A DNA stretch of 11,096 nt from an uncultured Clostridia bacterium (GCA_944381225.1 CALWKJ010000034.1:1-11096); one strand, 5' to 3'. Positions 1 through 6,814 are shown, counted from the first letter of the stretch. The notes: generated from the sequence alone by a model not told the origin. Program-made: numbers and translations.

Positions 1-1002
1 AATGAAAATGAGGCAAAAATTGTTAAATATGTCTTTGAAGAATACAACAAAGGCAGAACAAAAAAAGAAATTGCTGAATCTCTTAATAAACAAGGTTTAA
101 GATTAAAAGGAAAATTATTTACATTTAAATCTTTTGACAAATGGTTGGTGAATAGAAAATACACTGGTGAATTTTACTTCGGTAATAGATTATGTACAAA
201 TATGTATCCTCAAATTGTTGATAAAGAACTTTTTGAAGATGTTCAAAAAAGATTAAATAAAAATAGATATTTTGCAGGTGGAGTTGCTACTGCTAAAATT
301 CCCTATTTACTAACAGGTAAAATTTTTTGTGGACACTGTGGCACAGAAATGGTTTCTGATGGTGGCACAGGGAAATTAGGTAAAAGGCACTATTATTACA
401 CATGTAAGAAAAAGAAAAAAGGTCTTTGTGATAAAAAACGAGAAGATAAAGAAAAATTAGAACTATATGTTACTTCTTGTGTTATTGATTTTTTAAGTGA
501 TAAAAAGAATGCAGAAATTGCAGTTAGTGATGTATTAAATTATTACGATAAAAAAACAGATGAAAACAATATAAAAAGTATAAAAGCAAAAATATCCAAA
601 GCAAATAAAGAAGTTGAAGAACTTGCAGACGCATTCGTTAAAGCAAAAAGCACACTACTCCAAAAAACAATTGAAACAAAAATGGAAGAATATGAAAAGT
701 ATTTAAGCGATTTATATTTTCAAGAAGCACAACTTGAACTTGAAAGAGGATATAAAATAACCAAAAAAGACTTGCTGGATTTTATAGCAGAATTAATTAA
801 GGGTGATGTAAATGATAAAGATTATCAAAGAAAAATCATTGACAATTTGGTATCACAAGTATTTGTAAGCGATGATGACACTATCGTTTATTTAAGTATA
901 AAAGGTGGCAAAAACATAGAAACAATTAGTTTTGAAGATTTTACAAAATCTAAAAACAGCTCAAAAAGTGTTCTAACGCAATTACCTCTTGCCCGCCATT
1001 AA
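1..1002 (+). CDS. Large serine site-specific recombinase, C-terminal part (5' end outside window)
   Basis: The frame is open from base 1, so the gene begins upstream; the TTG at 145 is only an internal codon. The visible 333 residues show the C-terminal architecture of large serine recombinases. A recombinase DNA-binding domain (about 1-90, with the KGRTKKEIAESLNKQG helix-turn region and NRKYTGE) is followed by a zinc ribbon with Cys110, Cys113, Cys135 and Cys143. A charged coiled-coil segment (about 180-240) and a short tail ending LPLARH complete it. Enzymes of this family integrate and excise phages, transposons and conjugative elements through a serine-DNA covalent intermediate; the resolvase domain with the nucleophile is not in the window. 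Such genes usually lie at the end of their element, so an attachment site is expected nearby, though none can be identified from one sequence. Family assignment is firm; the type of element is unknown. Confidence 0.93.
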   Translation, partial: NENEAKIVKYVFEEYNKGRTKKEIAESLNKQGLRLKGKLFTFKSFDKWLVNRKYTGEFYFGNRLCTNMYPQIVDKELFEDVQKRLNKNRYFAGGVATAKIPYLLTGKIFCGHCGTEMVSDGGTGKLGKRHYYYTCKKKKKGLCDKKREDKEKLELYVTSCVIDFLSDKKNAEIAVSDVLNYYDKKTDENNIKSIKAKISKANKEVEELADAFVKAKSTLLQKTIETKMEEYEKYLSDLYFQEAQLELERGYKITKKDLLDFIAELIKGDVNDKDYQRKIIDNLVSQVFVSDDDTIVYLSIKGGKNIETISFEDFTKSKNSSKSVLTQLPLARH

Positions 1003-1009
1003 TTCTTTT

Positions 1010-1039
1010 AACGTACCAAATGTCTTTTGGTACGTTTTT
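1010..1039 (+). terminator. Rho-independent terminator after the recombinase
   Basis: A perfect 11-bp inverted repeat (1010-1020 with 1026-1036, GTACC in the core) encloses a 5-base loop, and the T run through 1039 follows. It lies 7 bases after the recombinase stop and only 17 bases before the next start codon. The downstream gene therefore depends on read-through or on a promoter hidden in the recombinase 3' end. Confidence 0.85.
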
Positions 1040-1056
1040 AATAATATGGAGAAAAT

Positions 1057-1860
1057 ATGTTAAATATAAAATTTAAAACAGATGAAGATGCAATGGCGAA
1101 AATAATGATATCAAAAAGTAAAATGCCAGTTGATTTTGCAAATTATTTATGGAAAAAATACGAAACTTCCTATATGCTTTTACAAAGAGATTTTAATTCA
1201 AATGAAATTAATGATAATATAATTTTAGAATTAAAACAGCAAAAATTTTTTGAAACTTATTGTAATGAAGCTAAAAAAAATTTAGAAAGAATAAGAAATA
1301 ATTGGGAAAAAAACAAAAATAAAATAAATCTATTTCTAAATGAAATTTTTAAAAAAGTGTTTACACTGGAAGTCACAGCTATTATTTTTGCTCCGTCTTT
1401 AAATTGTGGAATTAATATTGGAAATAATAAATTTCTTTGGGGGCATGAACACGGATTGATTGACGAAAATTATGATATGGTTTATCTTGTTCATGAATCT
1501 TTACACTCTTGTTTTAAAAATGATGAGATAACTCACACAATAATAGAAAATATATCTGATTTAGAATTGGCTAAATTTTTAAACAATTCTAAAAAGGGTT
1601 ATATGGTACACGACAAATTAAAAAATTTACACATCAAAATCTTACCTTTTTGGAATCTTTATTTAAACAAAGAACAAGAAGAAATCGAAAATGAAAACAA
1701 AATTAATAATATTTCATACAACCCAAAAGAATTTTGGGAATATAAAACTAACATCCAAAATATGGATATAGATGATTTTGTTAAATTTATAAAGCAATTA
1801 AATTTAGAAGATTTGATGAGTATAAAATGTTCATATTCAATTTTTATAAAAAATTTGTAA
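1057..1860 (+). CDS. Uncharacterised protein with HExxH metallopeptidase-like motif
   Basis: I do not recognise the family. The 267-residue protein is Lys/Asn/Ile-rich, with no signal peptide and no obvious membrane segment, so it is probably cytoplasmic. Residues 146-150 read HESLH inside VYLVHESLHSC, the hydrophobic-HExxH context of zinc metallopeptidases. Downstream, ENISD (Glu164 to Asp168) resembles the E-x-x-x-D element that supplies the third zinc ligand in thermolysin-type enzymes, where the motif reads EAISD. Spacing from the second His is 14 residues, shorter than thermolysin's 20; Glu170 sits at exactly 20 and is an alternative ligand. A second His cluster, GHEHG at 129-133, lies shortly upstream. 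The ATG follows a GGAG at 1048-1051. It sits just after a mobile-element recombinase, which suggests cargo or flanking accessory DNA. Peptidase activity is an inference from motifs alone. Confidence 0.6.
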   Translation: MLNIKFKTDEDAMAKIMISKSKMPVDFANYLWKKYETSYMLLQRDFNSNEINDNIILELKQQKFFETYCNEAKKNLERIRNNWEKNKNKINLFLNEIFKKVFTLEVTAIIFAPSLNCGINIGNNKFLWGHEHGLIDENYDMVYLVHESLHSCFKNDEITHTIIENISDLELAKFLNNSKKGYMVHDKLKNLHIKILPFWNLYLNKEQEEIENENKINNISYNPKEFWEYKTNIQNMDIDDFVKFIKQLNLEDLMSIKCSYSIFIKNL

Positions 1861-2348
1861 GTACGGTTTAATAATCTAAATTTTTGCCAAATGCCATAGA
1901 TTATTTCATTTAAGTATTATATTATAAAAAGATAAGATTAAGATGTTTTTTAAATTATTAAATAAATTAATTTCACGAATGAATATTAACACATAAACAT
2001 AACTATGTGAACATTTTATATTTTGATAACACTGTATAAAAGTTTTAAGAATAAACTCATACAACTAATGTTATATATTTAACATGCGAAGCATAATTAT
2101 TGGTAGTAAAAGCTTTTTTAATAACTTTGACCAACTTTAAACTACTAAAAAGTAAATATAGCTTTAACTCACAAAACGTAAATACAATAAAATTTTAAAA
2201 TAAGAATTTACAATATAAAACAAAAGTTAACATTAAAAATAATTATTGTAATATTTAAGTTTTTTTACTAGTAAAGTGTAAAACAATTAATATATGCTTT
2301 TTAAAAAATAACAATTAAGGTTTTTGATATTTAATTATATTTTATGTA
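1861..2348. other. Gene-free, very A+T-rich intergenic stretch
   Basis: No frame of convincing length, ribosome binding site or RNA gene is visible. The stretch holds an AT-only inverted repeat of 9 bp (1870-1878 with 1897-1905, 18-base loop, no clear T run) just after the preceding stop. It also holds a tiny ATGC-GAA-GCAT palindrome at 2084-2094, whose GCGAAGC core is a known very stable DNA mini-hairpin. The flanking genes converge on it, so it need not carry promoters. It lies between probable mobile-element DNA and chromosomal genes and could contain the element boundary. Confidence 0.6.
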
Positions 2349-3290
2349 TCAATAAGATATGCCAAAAGGCATATCTTTGTTATTTTCATAAACACTTTTT
2401 TCTTCATTGCTGATATCACCCATCTCTTCTTCTGTGATATGGTTGTCACCTACATTATTTTTACTATTATCAACAATTTCTTCATTTTTTAAGTCAGAAT
2501 TTGTTGTTTCATTTTTTTCTGCATATTCATTATTTTGAGATTGCTGGTTTGTAACTTCATCATTCTCCACCCCATCTTCATTTACTTCATCGTTTACATC
2601 TTGATTGGGAATTTTGTTGTCATCTTCCATTGTTGTGTCATTTAATAATTCAAATCTAGCTTTTACTTTTGCTTCAATTATTATTTTACCATCTTTAGTG
2701 CCTTGATTATAACTATATATACTAACTTCAAAAAGCTCTTTTAATGTTAAATTTGAATATAATGAACTGGCTTTCTCTATTGCGTTTTCTTTTGCTGTTT
2801 TTAGTGCTTGATTGTATAATTCTTGTTTGTTTTCCAATGTGTAACAAGAACTGTAAAAACTTGTTGCACCATTTTCTGACGCTGTTGAAATTATTGAGTC
2901 AACTGTGTCCAAATTCTTAGTGTTAACTGTTATGTCATAATTAAATTCATAATTAACTATTCCATTTTTCCCAACCGGATAGCAAGATGAATAATTGACA
3001 TATACAACAGCATTTTCATCAATTTGCTTAATTTTTTCGCATATATTATTATAAATATTTAACATTTCTTCTTGTCCTTCTTTAATAGAAGGTTTTTGTA
3101 TTTTTATTCCAAAATTCAGATTCGCATTGTCTGGAGAAGCTTCAACTTTTCCATTCCCAATTACAACAACAAATTGATTATTTGTATTAAAAGCATACGC
3201 TTTTTCATTTGCATCAAGTTGAAAATTGAACAAAAATGAAGCAAAAATAAAACAAATTGACAACCCTAAAATAAAAATTTTCTTTTTCAT
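2349..3290 (-). CDS. Secreted SIMPL-domain (DUF541) protein with long acidic tail
   Basis: The 313-residue protein begins with a signal peptide (MKKK, hydrophobic core about 5-25, probable cleavage after AYA at 33; the mature chain starts FNTN). Residues about 40-216 form a SIMPL/DUF541 domain, recognisable by VVVIGNGKVEASPDNANLNFGI with the family's G-x-G-x-V and PD-x-A pattern, and by the paired alpha/beta halves. Residues about 217-313 are a low-complexity tail rich in Asn, Glu and Asp, probably disordered and strongly negative. No sorting motif or C-terminal membrane helix is seen, so the product is probably released or held by its uncleaved signal. SIMPL proteins lie outside the membrane and their molecular role is poorly defined. 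The start is supported by AGGAG five bases upstream (3296-3300). It is divergent from the guanine deaminase gene across a 152-base spacer. Confidence 0.85.
   Translation of the reverse strand: MKKKIFILGLSICFIFASFLFNFQLDANEKAYAFNTNNQFVVVIGNGKVEASPDNANLNFGIKIQKPSIKEGQEEMLNIYNNICEKIKQIDENAVVYVNYSSCYPVGKNGIVNYEFNYDITVNTKNLDTVDSIISTASENGATSFYSSCYTLENKQELYNQALKTAKENAIEKASSLYSNLTLKELFEVSIYSYNQGTKDGKIIIEAKVKARFELLNDTTMEDDNKIPNQDVNDEVNEDGVENDEVTNQQSQNNEYAEKNETTNSDLKNEEIVDNSKNNVGDNHITEEEMGDISNEEKSVYENNKDMPFGISY
2354..2389. terminator. Hairpin terminator shared by convergent genes, overlapping the end of the SIMPL gene
   Basis: A perfect 10-bp inverted repeat (2354-2363 with 2368-2377) encloses a 4-base loop and contains GGC/GCC pairs. 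On the plus strand it is followed by a T-rich stretch to about 2388, so it fits a terminator for the HExxH gene arriving from the left. On the minus strand it forms the last codons of the SIMPL-domain gene, encoding MPFGIS before the stop; the following U content is poor on that side. Confidence 0.55.
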
Positions 3291-3417
3291 ATAATCTCCT
3301 TTTACTAATTACTTATTTACTTTGTGAAAAAAAATATATTTTATGATGTAAAAAAAAGAAAATTTTTGACTAAAATTGAATAAAAACAAATAAAAATTTT
3401 TAATAAATTTAAATATA

Positions 3418-3426
3418 TGATATACT
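3418..3426 (+). promoter_or_regulatory. Extended -10 promoter for the guanine deaminase gene
   Basis: TG-A-TATACT fits the extended -10 form (TGN followed by a 5/6 match to TATAAT); no good -35 hexamer lies 17 bases upstream. Predicted transcription would start near 3433, giving a leader of only about 10 bases before the ATG at 3443 with at most a weak GAG as ribosome binding site. Confidence 0.5.
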
Positions 3427-3442
3427 AAACACGAGTATATTT

Positions 3443-3901
3443 ATGAATAAATTTATGAAAATTGCTATTAATGAAGCAAAAAAGGGCATTAAAAACAATC
3501 ATGGTGGCCCTTTTGGAGCATGCATAGTTAAAAACAATGAAGTTATTGCCGTAGGCCACAATAAAGTTGTAAAAACCAAAGATCCCACTTGCCATGGAGA
3601 AATAGACGCAATTAGAAAGGCAAGTAAAAAATTAAATTCTTTTAATCTTAAAGGGTGCACATTGTACACAACTGGGCAACCATGTCCTATGTGTGCATGT
3701 GCGTGTTTATGGGCAAACATAGATAAAGTGTATTATGGATGTACCCAAAAAGATATAGACATGATTGGGTTTAAAGACGATGTTCTTTATAAAATATTTA
3801 AATTAAATTCCCCTAAAAATTACTTTGAGCAAATAGATAGAACAGAATGTTTAAAATTGTTTTATGAGTACATGAATTTAAGTAATAAAACATCTTATTA
3901 A
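3443..3901 (+). CDS. guaD: Guanine deaminase-like protein of the cytidine deaminase superfamily
   Basis: The 152-residue protein should convert guanine to xanthine and ammonia in purine salvage, in the cytoplasm. Zinc and catalytic residues are plain: His51 and Glu53 in DPTCHGEIDAIRKA, and Cys81 and Cys84 in QPCPMC. The GGPFGA segment at 21-26, Asn40, and a length close to the roughly 156 residues of Bacillus GuaD favour guanine deaminase over the tRNA adenosine deaminase TadA. So does the C-terminal Tyr152; in Bacillus GuaD, as I recall, a C-terminal Tyr from the swapped partner subunit contacts the base. One oddity is HGE in place of the usual HAE. It stands alone between a divergent SIMPL gene and a convergent operon. 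Superfamily membership is certain; substrate is likely but could be another purine or pyrimidine base. Confidence 0.82.
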   Translation: MNKFMKIAINEAKKGIKNNHGGPFGACIVKNNEVIAVGHNKVVKTKDPTCHGEIDAIRKASKKLNSFNLKGCTLYTTGQPCPMCACACLWANIDKVYYGCTQKDIDMIGFKDDVLYKIFKLNSPKNYFEQIDRTECLKLFYEYMNLSNKTSY

Positions 3902-3931
3902 AAAACTTCAAGCCAACGCCTGAAGTTTTTT
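3900..3931. terminator. Bidirectional rho-independent terminator
   Basis: Arms 3900-3910 and 3921-3931 are perfectly complementary (AAAAAACTTCA with its reverse complement) around a 10-base loop. T runs on both strands make it functional for the guanine deaminase gene arriving on plus and the SHOCT gene arriving on minus. Confidence 0.85.
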
Positions 3932-3943
3932 AATTTAATAATA

Positions 3944-4762
3944 TTATAATTCTTCATCTAATATTTGTTTCTTACGTTTTTCGTACTCTTCTTCTGTTAT
4001 AAAATTCTTATCTTTTAGATTTTGTAATTTTTTTAGTTTGTCTTCTAGTGTATCTTGTGCCGGCTTAACTTGATTTACGTTAACATCTACAAATCTACTG
4101 TTAAACCTATTAAGCCTTTGTTGTTTTTCTTCCTGTTCTTTTAACAACATTGCTTTAGCCGTTTCAGTTACTAAGAAATTTGGTTCTTTAAACACATAAG
4201 AATATAAAATATAAAATATGGTTACTGCCCCCAATGTATAATTTGAAACGCACAACATATATTGTCCAATTGTTGACAAGTTTTCAAACAATGTAAACAA
4301 AACTGAAACACCACTAGCCATCCAAAGCAATGCGATTACTAGTTCTAAAAAGGCATTGTAGTATTTATTTTTAAAACCCAATACAGCAATCAAAATTTTC
4401 CAAACAGCAAAAACAAGTGCAAAGACAAAAATAAAGTATCTCACATCAACCTTTGCATTTGGCACAAGCACAAAAACAATGCCCGTAATGGCAACTAAAA
4501 TAGTTAAACAAATATAAAATATTCCATCTGCGCAAAGATATTTCTTTTGACTTTTATAATTTCCAAAAACTTTTATTTGCATTGAGCCCATAAATGTTGC
4601 AGCAATAAACACAACAACACAAGAACCAACAACAGAAATCTCCAAAAACTTTCCACTTATCAGTCCAACAATTACCAAAATAAGCAATGCTATACCAAGC
4701 AACACACTTGTTACAACAGAAAAAACTTTTGTGTCTTTACTTAAAAATTTCATATCATCCAT
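3944..4762 (-). CDS. Six-helix membrane protein with C-terminal SHOCT domain
   Basis: The 272-residue protein has about six hydrophobic segments (roughly 13-36, 40-62, 79-101, 109-129, 137-159, 166-191). A hydrophilic linker rich in Gln, Glu and Arg follows (about 200-240), then a SHOCT domain (about 242-270, DKLKKLQNLKDKNFITEEEYEKRKKQIL). SHOCT is a short helical module found at the ends of many bacterial membrane proteins and thought to mediate oligomerisation; the membrane part is not a family I recognise. The start codon lies 2 bases after the stop of the YugP-like gene, with GGGAGA inside that gene as ribosome binding site, so the two are surely co-transcribed and probably translationally coupled. 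Their products likely act together in the membrane. No transporter or enzymatic motif is visible. Confidence 0.75.
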   Translation of the reverse strand: MDDMKFLSKDTKVFSVVTSVLLGIALLILVIVGLISGKFLEISVVGSCVVVFIAATFMGSMQIKVFGNYKSQKKYLCADGIFYICLTILVAITGIVFVLVPNAKVDVRYFIFVFALVFAVWKILIAVLGFKNKYYNAFLELVIALLWMASGVSVLFTLFENLSTIGQYMLCVSNYTLGAVTIFYILYSYVFKEPNFLVTETAKAMLLKEQEEKQQRLNRFNSRFVDVNVNQVKPAQDTLEDKLKKLQNLKDKNFITEEEYEKRKKQILDEEL

Positions 4763-4764
4763 AT

Positions 4765-5511
4765 TTATTTTCTCCCAAATAATTTTAACGACGAGAACAA
4801 TACCCTAAGTATAAAGAATATTGTTGCGAATGAATTGTAAATTACATTTATAATAACTAGTTTTTTCCATGCAGAATAAAGTTTTTTAATTTTATTCTCT
4901 TCTTCTTGATTTAGTATTCCCAATTCCAATATAATTTTTTCACCTTCGTTGTAAGACTTTATAGTTTTTCTTGATGCAACACATGCCAATATAAATGTAA
5001 ACAAAGTTAAAACCAATCCAACTGCACTAAAAATCAAAGTATACATTCCAACTTTATCAAACGCAATAAAGTCAACTACAAGACCAATTACAGCCAATGG
5101 CACCAACAATACAGGCAACCAAGATAGCCACCTAAATAGTTCAATTGACTTTAATCCTTTAACCCCCTCTGCATGAAGTTTTGCAAGTCCAACAAGTTGA
5201 CATGCCGTTGCCAAAGTTGTAGGAGAAGATCTCCTTGCAACAAACCAACTTAGCCTTATTGTTTTTTTTCTTAAACTATAAGTATTTCCTACAAAAAGTG
5301 AAGAAAAAAATCCACATTTTTTAACTTTAACGTCAAAAAGTCCATTTTCTTCAAGCAATAGTTCTGTGTATTCTTCTATTGATTTATTTATTTCCAATTT
5401 TTTCACACTAAACCAAAATGTGATACGTCTTGCGTTCCATCTAATAAATCCAACTACGCAAGCCACAATAAATATTAACCCTAAAACCACAAGAATAATT
5501 GTAAGTTCCAT
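4765..5511 (-). CDS. YugP-like membrane protein that has lost the zinc-protease motif (putative pseudoprotease)
   Basis: This 248-residue membrane protein has an N-terminal helix (about 3-23), two central helices (about 130-150 and 157-178) and a C-terminal one (about 218-240). It resembles the YugP neutral zinc metallopeptidase family. ENGLFDVKV (55-63) matches the family's NGLYDVPVE region. From Tyr78 through KKTIRLS (82-88) to His113 it aligns without gaps to the stretch of YugP (from memory) that ends in the active site. Where the family has AAHEVGHAIQH, this protein has ACQLVGLAKLH (103-113). Both zinc His and the catalytic Glu are replaced by Gln105, Leu109 and Leu106. The later family Glu also seems lost (Thr183 region) although EGEKIILELGIL resembles the family C-terminus. 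The fold is probably kept and catalysis lost. Ribosome binding site GGGAGGAA lies just before the start. It is the first gene of a two-gene operon with the SHOCT protein. Confidence 0.72.
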   Translation of the reverse strand: MELTIILVVLGLIFIVACVVGFIRWNARRITFWFSVKKLEINKSIEEYTELLLEENGLFDVKVKKCGFFSSLFVGNTYSLRKKTIRLSWFVARRSSPTTLATACQLVGLAKLHAEGVKGLKSIELFRWLSWLPVLLVPLAVIGLVVDFIAFDKVGMYTLIFSAVGLVLTLFTFILACVASRKTIKSYNEGEKIILELGILNQEEENKIKKLYSAWKKLVIINVIYNSFATIFFILRVLFSSLKLFGRK

Positions 5512-5529
5512 TATATTCCTCCCAACATA

Positions 5530-5557
5530 GTTTTACAAAAATATTAAATAAAGTCAA
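5530..5557 (-). promoter_or_regulatory. Possible promoter of the YugP-like/SHOCT operon
   Basis: On the minus strand, TTGACT (5557-5552, 5/6 match to the -35 consensus) is followed after 16 bases by TAAAAC (5535-5530, 4/6 match to -10). The -10 is mediocre and the region is so A+T-rich that other choices exist. Confidence 0.3.
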
Positions 5558-5623
5558 ATATTTTATAATATATTTTATACATAAAATCTATTATTATGAA
5601 TATTTTAATGTATGAAGTAACAT

Positions 5624-6094
5624 ATGAAAACTTTTTTAAAAAACAACATCGCAATTTTTGTGATATGTATTAGTGTTTTAATTGTTGCAATTTTGGGAAG
5701 CGTTTTTGTTAATCTTGGCATGGATTGGTATAACACTATTGAAAAACCTTCTCAGTGGATTCCTAATTTTATTATTCCTATTGTATGGACTATAATTTAT
5801 TTGTTATTTATAGTAATATTGTCTATATTCAACAAAAACAAACTTTTAAATAATAAAATAATTATTTATTGTGTTTTAAACGCAATTCTTAACATTTTAT
5901 GGTGTTTAATTTTTTTTACACTTAATCAACTGTTAATTTTTAATATTATTATTATATTAATTTTATTCGCAGGCACAGTATTAATTTTTTTGTTAAATAA
6001 AACAAACAAATTCTACATTTATTTTTTGTATTTATATCCTATTGGGTTAGCAATAGCTACATCATTAAATTTTGCACTTTGGATTATTAATTAG
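5624..6094 (+). CDS. tspO: TspO/MBR (translocator protein) family membrane protein
   Basis: The 156-residue protein has five hydrophobic helices (about 8-30, 49-69, 78-98, 101-124, 129-154), the TspO/MBR fold. Family signatures are present in order: WYNTIEKPSQWIPNFIIPIVW (35-55, the W-Y...KP...P..VW block), LYLLF-type start of helix 2, NILWCLIFF (90-98), and the C-terminal ATSLNFALWIIN. TspO proteins bind porphyrins and cholesterol-like ligands and have been linked to stress responses; the exact bacterial role is debated. The family's C-terminal P-Y-x-x-W block reads LYPIG here, so the conserved Trp position is Gly141. That Trp has been tied to porphyrin breakdown, so ligand chemistry may differ. 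The ribosome binding site is weak (GAAG at 5613-5616). A TATAAT at 5564-5569 could serve as -10 but lacks a well-spaced -35. Confidence 0.85.
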   Translation: MKTFLKNNIAIFVICISVLIVAILGSVFVNLGMDWYNTIEKPSQWIPNFIIPIVWTIIYLLFIVILSIFNKNKLLNNKIIIYCVLNAILNILWCLIFFTLNQLLIFNIIIILILFAGTVLIFLLNKTNKFYIYFLYLYPIGLAIATSLNFALWIIN

Positions 6095-6124
6095 ATAAAT
6101 AAACATTTATATACAATATAAATA

Positions 6125-6625
6125 TCAATCTTGATTTTTTAATTTGGCAGAAAATTCATTTATCATTTGCTTAATTTTATTAAAAGAACTTTCATCATAT
6201 TTATATTGAAATCTTTTTTTAACAAAATTTTGAGAACCTCTTTCTTCATCTTTATATCTTGGGATTAATTGAATATGGTAATGATTCATTGGACCATCGC
6301 ACATTGTGCATAAATAAACCCTTTCGCATTTATATATGTTTTTTAAAATTTTCATAAATTGTTTTGCAAATATAATTATTTTGCAATTTAATTTGTCGGG
6401 AGCTTCACTCATATCATGGTAATGTTTCTTAGATGAAATCATCATATGTCCAACGGCTCTTGGATTTGCAACAAACAGACATTCTATATCATCATCTTCA
6501 TACAATTTTAAATTTTCATCATTCCCAAAAATTGCTCCGTTGTATTTCCTATTTAAACAAGTTGGACATATACCCATATCTGTTAATTCTTTAGCAGATA
6601 GTTTTAATAAATCTTTTTCATTCAT
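6125..6625 (-). CDS. HIT-like nucleotide-binding protein with HxHxQ motif
   Basis: The 166-residue cytoplasmic protein carries the histidine-triad fold: NPRAVGHMMISSKKHYHDM (54-72, typical strand and 'P-x-x-x-G-H' region) and NHYHIQLIPRY (114-124), followed by EERGS. HIT proteins hydrolyse or transfer nucleotidyl groups, for example from dinucleoside polyphosphates, using the second His as nucleophile (His117 here). The third His of the HxHxH motif is Gln119, the form seen in the transferase branches such as GalT and Ap4A phosphorylases. A hydrolase role is therefore less certain. CPTC (20-23) and CTMC (106-109) form two CxxC pairs that could bind a zinc ion. No ribosome binding site precedes the ATG; the predicted promoter would place the transcript start at the ATG itself. 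The gene is convergent with tspO. Confidence 0.8.
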   Translation of the reverse strand: MNEKDLLKLSAKELTDMGICPTCLNRKYNGAIFGNDENLKLYEDDDIECLFVANPRAVGHMMISSKKHYHDMSEAPDKLNCKIIIFAKQFMKILKNIYKCERVYLCTMCDGPMNHYHIQLIPRYKDEERGSQNFVKKRFQYKYDESSFNKIKQMINEFSAKLKNQD

Positions 6626-6631
6626 AATTTT

Positions 6632-6659
6632 ATTTTATAACAATTTTAATTTTTTTCAA
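6632..6659 (-). promoter_or_regulatory. Candidate promoter giving a leaderless HIT transcript
   Basis: Minus-strand TTGAAA (6659-6654), a 16-base spacer and TAAAAT (6637-6632, 5/6 match to -10) predict transcription start near 6625, the A of the HIT start codon. This fits the absence of any Shine-Dalgarno sequence there. Confidence 0.4.
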
Positions 6660-6773
6660 ATAAAAAAACATAAAAATTATAAAATTAAAATTAAAAAGTT
6701 TAAAATTTATTAATTATTTCATTTTTTTATGGCTAAAATAAATTGAAAAATTATTATAACTTTATTGATATTT

Positions 6774-6810
6774 TACAAAAAATGATATAGACGTACTTGC
6801 CTATATCATT
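6774..6810 (-). terminator. Terminator of the tRNA-Ser transcript
   Basis: On the minus strand the 10-bp perfect stem AATGATATAG (6810-6801) with CTATATCATT (6790-6781) encloses a 10-base loop and is followed by a short T run and TTTTG. It begins 5 bases after the encoded CCA of the tRNA. Confidence 0.8.
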
Positions 6811-6814
6811 TGCT

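Noticed and set aside
1943..1996. Short 17-codon reading frame (starts MFFKLLNK) in the gene-free stretch
   Set aside because: It has no clear ribosome binding site or promoter, and its composition is what chance gives in A+T-rich DNA.
3499..3720. Minus-strand open frame within the guanine deaminase gene
   Set aside because: It is antisense to the zinc-binding motifs of the deaminase, and its His/Pro-rich translation is an artefact of that.
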